A stretch of DNA of 64,000 nucleotides from Cryptosporangium minutisporangium (GCF_039536245.1 NZ_BAAAYN010000011.1:62001-126000); one strand, 5' to 3'; counted from the stretch's first letter, positions 33,125 through 42,203 are shown. Made by a program: numbers and translations. Notes: generated by a model not told the origin, from the letters alone.

Positions 33125-33886
33125 GTGCGTACGGTTTCCGCAGGTAGGAGTGTGATCATCGCCAGACGTCCGGTGCGCGCCACCGCGCTCCCCGAGGTGA
33201 TCGCCGCCTCTTTACGCGAGCGCGTCGGAGCCGAGTGGTCGACCGGCGACCAGCTGCCGAGCGAGGCCGAGCTCGCCGCCGAGTACCAGGTCAGCCGGCA
33301 CACGATGCGAGCGTCGCTGCTGCAGTTGCAGCGCGCCGGCCTGCTGGAGACCCGGCACGGTTCGGGGACCTACGTCACCCGGTACAACTCGTCGATCCGG
33401 GCCGGCCTGCAGGAACTCCGGTCGCTGCACGACCTGATCGCGCAGCAGGGGCATCGTCCCGGAGCCACGTACCGGCTGCGCCACCGTCGACCGGTGACGC
33501 CCGAGGAGGCACGGCGGCTGGAGCGCGGCCCGACCGCCGAGGTGTTCGAGATCGAGCGCGAGATCACCTCGGACGACCGGACCGTGGCGTTCGACTACTC
33601 GGTCGTGGCCACAGACGTGCTACCCGACGACCTCACGGCCGAGGACCTGACCGGGTCGATCTTCGAGCGGTTCGCGCGCGTCAACGCGCTGCCGGAGCGA
33701 GCGGTCTGCCAGGTCCGGGCCGTGCTCGACGGCGGCATCGGGTGGGGTGCCGGACGCAGCCCGAGCGGGCTGTACCTGCTGCTCGACCAGGTGCAGTACC
33801 TACCCGGTGGTCGACCGCTCTCCTGGTCGAAGATCTACTTCCTCGACGACGGCTTCGACTTCCTGATCGTCCGCCACGGCACCTAG
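33125..33886 (+). CDS. GntR family (HutC/UTRA) transcriptional regulator
   Basis: A 253-residue regulator. The N-terminal winged helix spans about residues 20-85 (QLPSEAELAAEYQVSRHTMRASL, then GLLETRHGSGTYV). A UTRA ligand-binding domain follows (EEARRLERGPTAEVFEIERE to the end). It is divergent from the nucleoside importer operon and most likely represses it until a nucleoside or ribose derivative binds. The first GTG (33125) is used; a GTG at 33152 is the alternative. Its end overlaps the convergent acetyltransferase by four bases. Confidence 0.9.
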   Translation: MRTVSAGRSVIIARRPVRATALPEVIAASLRERVGAEWSTGDQLPSEAELAAEYQVSRHTMRASLLQLQRAGLLETRHGSGTYVTRYNSSIRAGLQELRSLHDLIAQQGHRPGATYRLRHRRPVTPEEARRLERGPTAEVFEIEREITSDDRTVAFDYSVVATDVLPDDLTAEDLTGSIFERFARVNALPERAVCQVRAVLDGGIGWGAGRSPSGLYLLLDQVQYLPGGRPLSWSKIYFLDDGFDFLIVRHGT

Positions 33887-35064
33887 AAGATCGTGCCGGA
33901 GTGGGGCGCCCGCGGCGTGGCGAAGAGGTCGTCGGCCCTGGTCAGCGCGCCCGGGGTGTGTTCGGCGACCCGGCCGGCGAGCGCGAGCTGCCACCAGCGG
34001 GTGCCGCCGAGGTAGACCGCGGCCAGCGCGGCGACGTCGAGGCTGAGATCGGCCGGGTCGTCGGTGCGGCTGCCGTCGAGCCGGTAACGGCCGGTGTTCG
34101 CCGGGAGGACGTCGTCGGTGACCTCGATCGTGACCGGGGCCGCATCGGAGTAGCTGCGGGCGGCGAGCGCCGCGCCGACGTCCACCAGCCGCAGCCACGT
34201 CTCGTCCCGGATGCTGCCCACCGTGACCGCGCGGCGGTCGCGGAACAACGTCGGCAGCGGGTCGTCGACCGGACGGCCGCCGAGCACGATCGTGTCGACC
34301 AAGTCGACGCGCAGCAGGTACTGCAGCAGTCCGGCGTAGGCCTCCGGCGTGTGCGCCACGAGATCGTCGACGACGATCGTCCGCTCGGCGCCGCTCCACC
34401 ACTCCGCGGTGTTCACCGGATGGAAGACCAGGTAGCCGTCCTCCGCCCCCTCCGGACCGTGGACGGCCAGCTGAGCGCCCGGCCCCGGCCGGTGCGACAC
34501 CCACCACTGATCGGCCCGCCGCACCGCACCGACCCACCCGGCCGCGGCGTAGATCTCCGGCAGCAGCTCGCCGGCCTCGCCGACCTCCACCAGCCGCACC
34601 GGGCCACCGGTCGGCACCGACTCCCGCAGCACCGCCCGCCGCCGGGCGATCCGGTACTCCGCCGAGCAGCTCGCCACCCCGTACCCGAAGCGCTCGTAGA
34701 TCACCGCCTCCGACGCACGCAGCGTCGCCACCGGCTCACCCCGGGCCGCGATGTCCTCGAGCTGCCGCGAGACCAGCCCGGTGACGATCCCCCGGCGAGT
34801 GTGCGTGGGCAGCACGCCGATGTGCGTCACCGCGGCGTGCGGCAGCCGCCGCCCACCGGGGACCACCAGCCAACCGGTGTACGAGTCCGCGCCCCCGACG
34901 ATCGCACCGTCCACGACCGCGCCCAGGTACCGCCCCGGCTCCAGGACCTCCGCCGGATCCGCGTCGAGCATCGCCGGCGGCAGTCCGACCATCGCCTTCA
35001 AGAACGTCCGGAGCGCACGCCCGGACTCCTCCGGGTGGCGCAACGGGCGGATCTCCACGGACAT
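33883..35064 (-). CDS. Eis-like GNAT acetyltransferase
   Basis: A 393-residue protein of the Eis (enhanced intracellular survival) type. The N-terminal GNAT domain has HIGVLPTHTRRGIVTGLVSRQ near residue 85 and VIYERFGYGVAS near 125. A second GNAT-like domain and an SCP2-like C-terminal region end in a terminal Phe (SGTIF), as in Eis, whose C-terminal carboxylate is catalytic. Length is close to the usual 400. Family members acetylate amines, including aminoglycosides and lysines; the natural substrate here is unknown. Confidence 0.88.
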   Translation of the reverse strand: MSVEIRPLRHPEESGRALRTFLKAMVGLPPAMLDADPAEVLEPGRYLGAVVDGAIVGGADSYTGWLVVPGGRRLPHAAVTHIGVLPTHTRRGIVTGLVSRQLEDIAARGEPVATLRASEAVIYERFGYGVASCSAEYRIARRRAVLRESVPTGGPVRLVEVGEAGELLPEIYAAAGWVGAVRRADQWWVSHRPGPGAQLAVHGPEGAEDGYLVFHPVNTAEWWSGAERTIVVDDLVAHTPEAYAGLLQYLLRVDLVDTIVLGGRPVDDPLPTLFRDRRAVTVGSIRDETWLRLVDVGAALAARSYSDAAPVTIEVTDDVLPANTGRYRLDGSRTDDPADLSLDVAALAAVYLGGTRWWQLALAGRVAEHTPGALTRADDLFATPRAPHSGTIF

Positions 35065-35227
35065 CAGGGCTCCCAGGTCGGTCGGGCGCTGGTCATCGAG
35101 GGAACTCTGCCTCGCGAAAGTTGCGGATCCCGAGCCGGGGAAGGGCGTCGGCCGCGAAGGTGGTGAGCCTGAGCACTGCGCGAGCGCAGCGGTAAACGGT
35201 TCGGAGCGCGGCCCCGGCGGGAGTACG

Positions 35228-35956
35228 GTGCCGACCGTGGAGGACGGATACTTCGGGGAGAGCGTCGCGGCCGACTACGACGATCCGGGGAGCGCGGAGT
35301 TCCACCCCGAGGTCGTCGGCGCCACCGTCGACGTGCTGGCCGACCTCGCCGCCGGCGGCCCGGCGCTGGAGTTCGCGATCGGCACCGGCCGGATCGCGCT
35401 CCCGCTCGCCGCCAGGGGCGTCCCGGTCCACGGCATCGAGCTGTCCCGCGCGATGGTCGCTCGTCTGCGCGCGAAGCCGGGCGGCGACGACATCCCGGTG
35501 ACGATCGGCGACATGACGTCCGCTCGGGTCGAGGGCTCGTTCGCGCTCGGGTACCTCGTCTTCAACACGATCATGAACCTGACCACGCAGGCGGCTCAGG
35601 TCGCGTGCTTCCGCAACGCCGCCGCGCACTTGGCTCCCGGCGGCCGTTTCGTCGTCGAGGTCGGCGTTCCGGGTCTGCGGCTGCTGCCACCCGGCCAGAC
35701 GATGGTGCCGTTCCTCGACGAGCCCGACCGCTGGGCTTTCGACCGCTACGACACCGCGACCCAGGCGATGAGCTCCAACTACGTCGGGCCGGGCGAGTTC
35801 CGCTCGATCCCGTTCCGGTACGTGTGGCCGGCCGAGCTGGACCTGATGGCCGAACTCGCCGGTCTCCGACCGCTGCACCGCTGGGACGACTGGGACCGGC
35901 GCCCGTTCACGAGCGAGAGCACGAAGCACGTCTCGGTCTGGGAGCGACCCGCATAG
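35228..35956 (+). CDS. Class I SAM-dependent methyltransferase
   Basis: A 242-residue Rossmann-fold methyltransferase. Motif I is LEFAIGTGRIALPLAARG near residue 45 and the motif II acidic residue is in VHGIELSRAM. Motif IV lies around SFALGYLVFNTIMNL and motif V/VI around AAAHLAPGGRFVVEVG. The substrate is not predictable. The GTG at 35228 has GGGAG upstream; a second GTG at 35237 is an alternative. The 163-base gap before it shows only a small CTGCGC/GCGCAG hairpin. Confidence 0.85.
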   Translation: MPTVEDGYFGESVAADYDDPGSAEFHPEVVGATVDVLADLAAGGPALEFAIGTGRIALPLAARGVPVHGIELSRAMVARLRAKPGGDDIPVTIGDMTSARVEGSFALGYLVFNTIMNLTTQAAQVACFRNAAAHLAPGGRFVVEVGVPGLRLLPPGQTMVPFLDEPDRWAFDRYDTATQAMSSNYVGPGEFRSIPFRYVWPAELDLMAELAGLRPLHRWDDWDRRPFTSESTKHVSVWERPA

Positions 35957-36032
35957 GCATGCGGAGGTGACGTCGAGCCGCTCCGGCGCATCGCGACCTG
36001 AGTTGTTCGGTCACCGGGATACCCGATTGCCC

Positions 36033-36099
36033 GTTTCGTTGACAGCGCGAAACAGGCGTGTGACGGTGAGATGCGTTTGGAGTCAGCCGTCTCACCGTC
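36033..36099 (+). promoter_or_regulatory. Candidate promoter and operators of the cyclase/acyl-CoA synthetase operon
   Basis: A TTGACA -35-like hexamer (36039-36044) sits between the arms of an inverted repeat GTTTCG (36033-36038) / CGAAAC (36048-36053). Further down, a perfect ten-base inverted repeat GACGGTGAGA (36062-36071) / TCTCACCGTC (36090-36099) ends 18 bases before the ATG and could be an operator or a leader hairpin. No matching regulator gene is adjacent. Confidence 0.45.
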
Positions 36100-36117
36100 G
36101 AGACCGGAGGGTGCCCG

Positions 36118-37071
36118 ATGACCGACGTCCCCGCGATGACCGACCTGCTGCGCGATACGCCATCCAACTGGGGCCGGTGGGGTGACGACGACGAGGTCGG
36201 CGCACTCAACCACCTCACCGCCGCCGAGGTTCTCCGCGGCGCCGCTCACATCCGCTCCGGAACGGTCTTCACGCTGCAGCGCCTGATCGGTCACCCCCAG
36301 GGCGACCCGGTCTGGCCGGGCCGGGCGCCGGCGAAGCGGACGATGCTGCTCGACGAGTCCACCTGGGACACCGACGAGGCGCCGACGTTCCCCGGCGGCC
36401 TGCACTACGCCGACGACAAGATCGACGCGTTCCTCCAGGGTTCGACGCAGTACGACGCGCTCGGTCACGTCTGGTACGACGGCAAAATCTGGAACGGCTA
36501 CGACGCCCGCACGACCGTCGGGGGACTGGACAAGGCCAGCGTGCAGCCGATCGCCGAGCGCGGCGTCGTCGGCCGGGGTGTCCTGCTCGACATGGCCCGG
36601 TTCCGGGGCAAGGAGAACCTCGACAAGGCGGAGACGTTCACCCACACCGACCTGGAGGAGTGCGCGGCCAAGCAGGGCCACACGATCGAGCCCCACGACA
36701 TCGTGATCATCCGGACCAACTTCCTGCGCCTCTTCTACGAGCAGGGCGAGGCGTTCTACGACGGGTTCTGCGAGCCGGGGCTGACCTACTCCCCCGAACT
36801 GGTCCGCTGGTTCCAGGAGAAGGAGATCCCGAATCTGGTGACCGACACGATCGCGAACGAGGTCACCACCGACCCGGTCTCGGGCGTCGCGTTGCCGTTG
36901 CACTGCGCGCTCATGCGTGACCTCGGCATCGCGCTGACCGAGATCTGCGACCTGGAGAAGCTCGCCGCGAGCTGCGCCGAGGACCGGCAGTACACGTTCC
37001 TCTACGTCGCGGCCCCGCTGAAGGTGGCACGCGCCACCGGCGCGCCGGTCAACCCCGTGGCGATCAAATGA
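36118..37071 (+). CDS. Cyclase family protein (kynurenine formamidase-like metal-dependent hydrolase)
   Basis: A 317-residue PF04199-type protein. NWGRWGDDDEVGALNHLT near the start is typical of the longer bacterial cyclase-like branch. The metal site lies around QYDALGHVWYDG (Asp/His) instead of the classical HxGTHxD. VLLDMARFRG and DIVIIRTNF follow, and the C-terminal half has VTDTIANE and LPLHCALMRDLGI. The family hydrolyses amide or lactone-like bonds. It overlaps the downstream acyl-CoA synthetase by four bases, implying that the product acid is activated to a CoA ester. GGAGG precedes the ATG. Confidence 0.88.
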   Translation: MTDVPAMTDLLRDTPSNWGRWGDDDEVGALNHLTAAEVLRGAAHIRSGTVFTLQRLIGHPQGDPVWPGRAPAKRTMLLDESTWDTDEAPTFPGGLHYADDKIDAFLQGSTQYDALGHVWYDGKIWNGYDARTTVGGLDKASVQPIAERGVVGRGVLLDMARFRGKENLDKAETFTHTDLEECAAKQGHTIEPHDIVIIRTNFLRLFYEQGEAFYDGFCEPGLTYSPELVRWFQEKEIPNLVTDTIANEVTTDPVSGVALPLHCALMRDLGIALTEICDLEKLAASCAEDRQYTFLYVAAPLKVARATGAPVNPVAIK

Positions 37072-38723
37072 GCGGTTACGGCGACCGGCCGTGGCTCGCG
37101 CAGTACGGGGAAGACAGACCGGCCGATCTGGTTCCGGACCACGCGACGATGCTCGACCTCTTCCGCGCCTCGGTGGCCAAAGCACCGGCCACCGAGGTGA
37201 TCCGGTACTTCGACGGCGTCCTCACGCTGGCGGAGGTCGACCGGGCGTCGGACGCCCTCGCGGTCGCCCTGCTCGACCGCGGATTCGGCGCGGGCGACCG
37301 GCTGGCGCTGTACCTGCAGAACAACCCGGCGTTCGTGATCGGTCTGCTGGCCGCCTGGAAGACCGGCGGCATCGCGGTGGCGATCAACCCGATGAACAAG
37401 CACCGCGAACTCACGTACCTGCTCGCCGACTCGGGAGCCACCGCGCTGCTCTGCCTGGACGATCTCTATTCCGACGTCGGGCGAACGGTGGTCGCGTCCG
37501 GGGACACCGCCGTCCGGCTGGTGATCACCGCGTCCGCGCTGGACTGGCAGCAGCGCGTGGACCCACGGCTGTTCGCCCACGTCGTGAAGCCGGTGGTGGA
37601 GGACGCGCTCGACCTGGTCGACCTACTCGACCAGCACGAGGGCCAGTCTCCCCCACTGGCGGACCCGGCCCCCGACGACGTCGCGGTGCTCAGTTACACG
37701 TCGGGGACGACCGGCGTGCCGAAGGGTGCGATGAACACCCACCGCACGCTGGCGTTCAACAGCCAGACCTACCGGGACTGGATGGCGCTGACGCCCGCGG
37801 ACCGCGTGCTGGGCGTCGCGCCGCTGTTCCACATCACCGGCCTCGTCGGGCACGTCGGGATCGCGCTGCTCGTCCCCTGTCCGCTGATCCTCGCCCACCG
37901 GTTCCACCCCGGCGTGGTGCTGGACGCGATCCGCGAGCACCGGCCGACGTTCACCGTCGCCGCGATTCCGGTGTTCATCAGCCTCGCCGACCAGCCGGAC
38001 GCCACGCGGGAGGACTTCGCGTCGCTGACGATCGCCTACTCCGGGGGCGCTCCGATCGCGCCGGCCGTCCGGGACCGGCTGCGGACGAGAACCGGGCTGG
38101 AGATCCACAACATCTACGGGCTGACCGAGACGAACTCGCCCTCGCACGCGGTGCCGTACGGCGCGGCGGCGCCGGTGGACCCCGCGTCCGGCGCACTCTC
38201 GATCGGCGTCCCGGTGTTCAACACCGTCGTCCGCATCCTCGGCGACGACGGCGAGGAGGCTGAGGTCGGCGAGGTCGGGGAGATCGCGATCCGCGGCCCG
38301 CAGGTGGTGCCGGGGTACTGGAACAAGCCGGACGCGACCGCGGAGGCGATCCCGGGCGGCGAGCTCCGGACCGGCGACGTCGGCTTCATGGACCCGGACG
38401 GATGGTTCTACCTGGTCGACCGGAAGAAGGACATGATCAACGCCGCCGGGTACAAGGTCTGGCCGCGCGAGGTCGAGGACGTGCTCTACACGCATCCGGC
38501 GGTGCGCGAGGCGGCCGTGGTCGGAGTGCCGGACGCCTACCGCGGCGAGACCGTCAAGGCGTTCGTGTCGCTGCTGCCCGGGAAGTCGGCGAGCCCCGCC
38601 GAGCTGGTCGAGTTCTGCCGACAGAACATGGCCGCGTACAAGTACCCGCGCACGGTCGAGCTGGTCGACGAGCTGCCGAAGACCACGACCGGCAAGATCC
38701 TGCGCCGGGAGCTGCGCGAATAA
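37068..38723 (+). CDS. Class I acyl-CoA synthetase (AMP-forming)
   Basis: A 551-residue adenylate-forming ligase. The P-loop is SYTSGTTGVPKGAMNTH near residue 206, the A5 motif is IHNIYGLTETNSP, A7 is ELRTGDVGFMDPDGW, A8 is DRKKDMINAAGYKVWPREVE, and A10 is TTTGKILRREL. It is translationally coupled to the cyclase-family hydrolase, so both act in one small catabolic step. The acid it activates is unknown. Confidence 0.93.
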   Translation: MSGYGDRPWLAQYGEDRPADLVPDHATMLDLFRASVAKAPATEVIRYFDGVLTLAEVDRASDALAVALLDRGFGAGDRLALYLQNNPAFVIGLLAAWKTGGIAVAINPMNKHRELTYLLADSGATALLCLDDLYSDVGRTVVASGDTAVRLVITASALDWQQRVDPRLFAHVVKPVVEDALDLVDLLDQHEGQSPPLADPAPDDVAVLSYTSGTTGVPKGAMNTHRTLAFNSQTYRDWMALTPADRVLGVAPLFHITGLVGHVGIALLVPCPLILAHRFHPGVVLDAIREHRPTFTVAAIPVFISLADQPDATREDFASLTIAYSGGAPIAPAVRDRLRTRTGLEIHNIYGLTETNSPSHAVPYGAAAPVDPASGALSIGVPVFNTVVRILGDDGEEAEVGEVGEIAIRGPQVVPGYWNKPDATAEAIPGGELRTGDVGFMDPDGWFYLVDRKKDMINAAGYKVWPREVEDVLYTHPAVREAAVVGVPDAYRGETVKAFVSLLPGKSASPAELVEFCRQNMAAYKYPRTVELVDELPKTTTGKILRRELRE

Positions 38724-38775
38724 CCCTGTAATCCGGTCGGGAATAGGGATCACACGGCGGCGGTTGGCCCGGGAC

Positions 38776-39699
38776 ATGAGGCTCGGCATCGCGATCAACG
38801 TCACCGACCCGTCGGTTCCGAACTATGTGGACGGCGCTCTCGCGCACGCTCGCGCCGCCCGCGAGGCGGGGCTGCGGTCGGTCTGGTTCGGACAGCGTTT
38901 CGACTACGACGCCACCACGCTGGCGACCGTGGTCGGCCGGGAACTGCCCGAGCTGCGGGTCGGTACGTCGGCGATACCCGTGTTCGGGCGACAGCCCCTG
39001 CTGGTGGCCGCCCAGGCCCAGGTGGCGCAGGCCGCGACCGGGGGCCGGTTCCAGCTCGGTCTCGGGCTGGGCGCGAAGGATCTCGTCGAGCCGACGTTCG
39101 GGATCGCCTACGACCGGCCGATCGCACTGCTCCGGGAGTTCCTCACCGCGATCGGCACCCTGCTGAGCACCGGGACCGCCGACTTCCACGGAGAGCGGGT
39201 CACCGCCGCCCCACCGTGGCCGATCACCCTGCCCGGCGCCACGCCGCCGCCGCTCCTGGTCGCGGCGATGGGCCCGCAGGCGCTCCGGGCGGCCGGCGAG
39301 TTGGCCGACGGCACGCTGCCGTTCCTCGCCGGCCCGCGGACGCTCGCCGAGGAGATCGTGCCGACGATCACCGCGGCGGCCACCCGGGCCGGGCGGCCGG
39401 CTCCGCGAATCGTCGCGTTCGTGCCGGGCGGTCTGGCGTCCGACGTCGACGCCGCCCGCGCGGCCGCCGCCGACCAGCTCGCGTTCTACGATCGGGTGCC
39501 GTCCTACCAGCGGGTCGTCGAGCGAGAAGGCCTTCGCAGGTCGGCCGAGCTGGCCGTCCTCGGCGACGAGAAGGTGGTCGGGGACGCCGTCCGGCGGTAC
39601 CGGGACGCGGGGGCGACCGAGGTCGTCTTCACGCAGACCGACCTCGCCGGCGCCGCCGACCAGCAGCGCACCTACGCGCTCCTGGGGTCGCTCCGCTGA
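38776..39699 (+). CDS. LLM class (F420-dependent type) oxidoreductase
   Basis: A 307-residue luciferase-like TIM-barrel enzyme: LGIAINVTD at the first strand, LRSVWFGQRFDYDATT, LRVGTSAIPVFGRQPLLVAAQAQVAQ, GRFQLGLGLG, and PPLLVAAMGPQALRAAGELADG in the second half. This is the pattern of actinobacterial F420-dependent LLM subfamilies. The substrate is unknown. It lies 52 bases after the acyl-CoA synthetase on the same strand, and its end overlaps the convergent MFS gene by 28 bases. The ATG at 38776 is preferred over an upstream TTG. Confidence 0.88.
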   Translation: MRLGIAINVTDPSVPNYVDGALAHARAAREAGLRSVWFGQRFDYDATTLATVVGRELPELRVGTSAIPVFGRQPLLVAAQAQVAQAATGGRFQLGLGLGAKDLVEPTFGIAYDRPIALLREFLTAIGTLLSTGTADFHGERVTAAPPWPITLPGATPPPLLVAAMGPQALRAAGELADGTLPFLAGPRTLAEEIVPTITAAATRAGRPAPRIVAFVPGGLASDVDAARAAAADQLAFYDRVPSYQRVVEREGLRRSAELAVLGDEKVVGDAVRRYRDAGATEVVFTQTDLAGAADQQRTYALLGSLR

Positions 39700-40964
39700 A
39701 CAGCTCCCCGCCACGCGTACAGTCCGGCGGCGAGCGTGCCGACGCAGAGCAGCGCGGCGCTCACCCCCAGCGACCAGTGGACGCCGAGCACCGCCCCGAG
39801 CAGGCCGACCGTGATGCCGCTGCCGAAACGCAGGCCGTTCGCCGCGGTCCCGTACACGCCGACGACCCGCCCCCGGTCGGCCGCGGGCGCCTCCAGCTGG
39901 ACGATCGTCTGCCCGATCGACATCGCGGCGAGGTTCGCGACGCCACCCACCACGAGCATCAGCAGCGCGAGCAGGTAGTTGCCGGTCACCGCGAACACAC
40001 ACGTCGTGGCGCCGTAGACCAGCGTGCTGATCACCGCTGCCCGGACGCTGGGCCGCACCCAGCCGGTGGCCTCCAGCACGACGCCGCCGACCACCCCGCC
40101 GACGCCGTTGGCGAAGAGCAGCACACCGTACGCACTGCCTTCGCTGCCGGCGCCGAGGTCCTGCGCGAATATCGGCATCGCCGACTGGAGCGACGCCCCG
40201 ACGAAGAACGAACCGAGGCCGCCGAGCACGATCATGCTGACCAGCGTGTGGTTGTCGCGCACGTCCCGCAGCACGCGTACCGAATCGACCAGCCCCACCC
40301 GCGCCCGCTCGACCAGGCCGCCGTCTCGCGTGTGGCCGGTGAACTTCGTCCGGAACAGGAACACCGTCAGCGGCAGGTAGAACAGGACGTTGGCGAAGAT
40401 GCCCGCGGTCGGACCGAGCCCGAGCAACAGCGCCGAGCCGACGACCGGGCCGAACAGGATGCCCAGGCTGCGGAACGTCGCGTTCAGCCGGACCGCGCTC
40501 GGCAGCTCCTCGTCCCCCACGAAATCGTGCAGCATCAGCTGCTCGCCCGGCCCCCACAGCGCACCGGCGAGCCCGTGCAGGACGAGCAGCAGGCAGGCGC
40601 TCCAGACCTGCAGCATGTCGGTGAGGAACAGGACACCCCAGGCCACCGAGACCAGCATGAACAACGCCTGCGCGGCCTGGATGACCCGGCGGCAGTCGAA
40701 CCGGTCCGCGAGACCGCCGAAGTACACCGAGAAGAACAGGAACGGCAGCCAGTGGCTGATCACCTGGAAGCCGGCGAGCGCCGGGGATCGGAACTGCTCC
40801 CAGAGCACCCAGTACGTGATGACGTGCTCGATGTTGTCCGCCATCATCGCCAGCGCGGCACCGATCAGGTACGGGCGGCAATCGCGGTTCCGCAGTGCGG
40901 CGAACCGGGGTGGGGCTTTCGTGGGTCGGGGGCCGTGACCCGGGACTGCACACGCGGAACACAT
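39672..40964 (-). CDS. MFS transporter (EntS/drug-efflux type)
   Basis: A 430-residue protein with about 12 hydrophobic segments. The N-terminal cytoplasmic stretch is followed by FAALRNRDCRPYLIGAAL. The inter-helix motif YFGGLADRFDCRRV at helix 2-3 is the MFS motif A region, followed by LLVLHGLAGALWGPGEQ and a central cytoplasmic loop (TKFTGHTRDGGLVERARVG). Sequence style matches the EntS/macrolide-efflux branch. The substrate is unknown. The ATG at 40964 is used; upstream in-frame codons cross into the divergent yciO region. Confidence 0.88.
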   Translation of the reverse strand: MCSACAVPGHGPRPTKAPPRFAALRNRDCRPYLIGAALAMMADNIEHVITYWVLWEQFRSPALAGFQVISHWLPFLFFSVYFGGLADRFDCRRVIQAAQALFMLVSVAWGVLFLTDMLQVWSACLLLVLHGLAGALWGPGEQLMLHDFVGDEELPSAVRLNATFRSLGILFGPVVGSALLLGLGPTAGIFANVLFYLPLTVFLFRTKFTGHTRDGGLVERARVGLVDSVRVLRDVRDNHTLVSMIVLGGLGSFFVGASLQSAMPIFAQDLGAGSEGSAYGVLLFANGVGGVVGGVVLEATGWVRPSVRAAVISTLVYGATTCVFAVTGNYLLALLMLVVGGVANLAAMSIGQTIVQLEAPAADRGRVVGVYGTAANGLRFGSGITVGLLGAVLGVHWSLGVSAALLCVGTLAAGLYAWRGAVQRSDPRSA

Positions 40965-41007
40965 GGCCCTCACGCTAACCGGGGCCTCACCGCCTAGGCT
41001 CCCTGCC

Positions 41008-41628
41008 ATGGCCCGGTTCATCGACGTTCATCCGGTCAATCCCCAGCCGCGCGCGATCAACCAGATCGTGGCGCTCATCCGCGACGGTGGGCTGATCGCG
41101 TACCCGACCGACTCCTGCTACGCGCTCGGCTGTCAGGTCGGCAACCGCGACGGGCTCGACCGGATCAAGGAGATCCGCAAGCTCGACGACCGGCACCACT
41201 TCACGCTCGTCTGTCGTGACTTCGCCCAGCTCGGTCAGTTCGTGCAGGTGAGCAACACGGTGTTCCGGTTGGTCAAGGCGTCGACGCCGGGGCCCTACAC
41301 GTTCATCCTGCCGGCCACCAAGGAAGTACCGCGCCGGCTGCTGCACGCGAAGAAGAAGACCGTCGGCGTCCGGATCTGTGACAACGCGGTCACCCAGGCG
41401 CTCCTGGCGGAGCTGGGCGAACCGCTGCTGTCGACGACGCTGACGCTGCCCGGCGACGACGGGCCGCTGACCCTGGCGTGGGAGATCCAGGACCGCCTCG
41501 ACCACCAGATCGACGCGGTGGTGGACGCCGGGGAGTGCGGTATGGAGCCCACGACCGTCGTCGACCTCTCCGGCGACGAGCCCGAGGTGCTCCGCCGCGG
41601 CGCCGGGGACGCCTCCCGCTTCGAGTAG
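41008..41628 (+). CDS. yciO: YciO-type Sua5/YrdC family protein
   Basis: A 206-residue YrdC-fold protein. It closely follows the E. coli YciO pattern: FIDVHPVNPQPRAINQIV at the N-terminus, GGLIAYPTDSCYALGCQVG, KASTPGPYTFILPATKEVPRR, and a C-terminal PTTVVDLSGDEPEVLRRGAGD. YrdC/Sua5 relatives make threonylcarbamoyl-AMP for t6A tRNA modification; YciO is the less understood paralogue. There is no Sua5 C-terminal domain. The ATG at 41008 is the clear start. It is divergent from the MFS gene. Confidence 0.9.
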   Translation: MARFIDVHPVNPQPRAINQIVALIRDGGLIAYPTDSCYALGCQVGNRDGLDRIKEIRKLDDRHHFTLVCRDFAQLGQFVQVSNTVFRLVKASTPGPYTFILPATKEVPRRLLHAKKKTVGVRICDNAVTQALLAELGEPLLSTTLTLPGDDGPLTLAWEIQDRLDHQIDAVVDAGECGMEPTTVVDLSGDEPEVLRRGAGDASRFE

Positions 41629-41638
41629 TCCGCTGGTT

Positions 41639-41685
41639 GACGCCGAATCGGGCTCCACGCGCGCGGTGGAGGCCGATTCGGCGTC
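41639..41685. terminator. Bidirectional terminator between convergent yciO and marR-type genes
   Basis: A long stem-loop: 13-base arms GACGCCGAATCGG (41639-41651) and CCGATTCGGCGTC (41673-41685), continued after one mismatch by CTCCAC/GTGGAG (41653-41658 and 41666-41671), with a 7-base loop. It fills the 55-base convergent gap and touches the stop of the regulator gene. Confidence 0.8.
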
Positions 41686-42124
41686 ATCGCGCGTGGTGGT
41701 CCAGTAGCCGGCGGAGCAGCGCGACGAGCTGGTTCCGTTCGGACGGGTTCAGCGGCGCCAGGACGTGGTCCTGCACCGCGGTGACGCGCGCCTCGAGCAC
41801 CGCGAGCCGTTCCCGGCCCGCCTCCGTGAGCGTGACGACGTTCCGGCGTTTGTCCGCCGGATCGGGCGCTCGCTGGACGTAACCGTCCGCGGCCAGCTCG
41901 TTGAGCGCTGCCACCACGTCGCTGAGATGGATCCCGCTGCGCCGCCCGAGCTCCGCTTGGCTGGACGGCCCCGCCTCGGCGAGCGTGCCGAGCAGCCGGT
42001 AGTGGTAGCCGCGCGCTCCGTCGGCCGCGAACCCGTCGGCCACCAGTCGCCCGGCGTGCAGCGCGGTCTGGGTCAGCAACCAACTCGGCAGGGACGGCAG
42101 GCGGGAGAAGGCCGGTTCGTCCAT
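41684..42124 (-). CDS. MarR family transcriptional regulator
   Basis: A 146-residue winged helix protein: YHYRLLGTLAEAGPSSQAELGRRSGIHLSDVVAALNEL covers helices 2-4, and GYVQRAPDPADKRRNVVTLTEAGR is the wing with the typical D-x-R-x-x motif. It is divergent from the epoxide hydrolase gene, and the 79-base gap has three CGTTAGG-type half-sites, so it very likely controls both genes in response to an epoxide or aromatic ligand. Confidence 0.92.
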   Translation of the reverse strand: MDEPAFSRLPSLPSWLLTQTALHAGRLVADGFAADGARGYHYRLLGTLAEAGPSSQAELGRRSGIHLSDVVAALNELAADGYVQRAPDPADKRRNVVTLTEAGRERLAVLEARVTAVQDHVLAPLNPSERNQLVALLRRLLDHHAR

Positions 42125-42149
42125 GCGCTCACCCTAGTTTATTAGTTGA

Positions 42150-42193
42150 CCTAACGATATCGCCCACCTACCGTTAGGCGGACAAACGTTAGG
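42150..42193. promoter_or_regulatory. Operator array of the MarR/epoxide hydrolase divergent promoters
   Basis: Three copies of CGTTAGG lie in the gap: one inverted (CCTAACG, 42150-42156) and two direct (42172-42178 and 42187-42193, 15 bases apart). The first and second form an inverted pair. A TTGACC -35-like element overlaps the first copy. This is a convincing autoregulatory site for the divergent MarR gene. Confidence 0.65.
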
Positions 42194-42203
42194 GGATCAA
42201 ACG

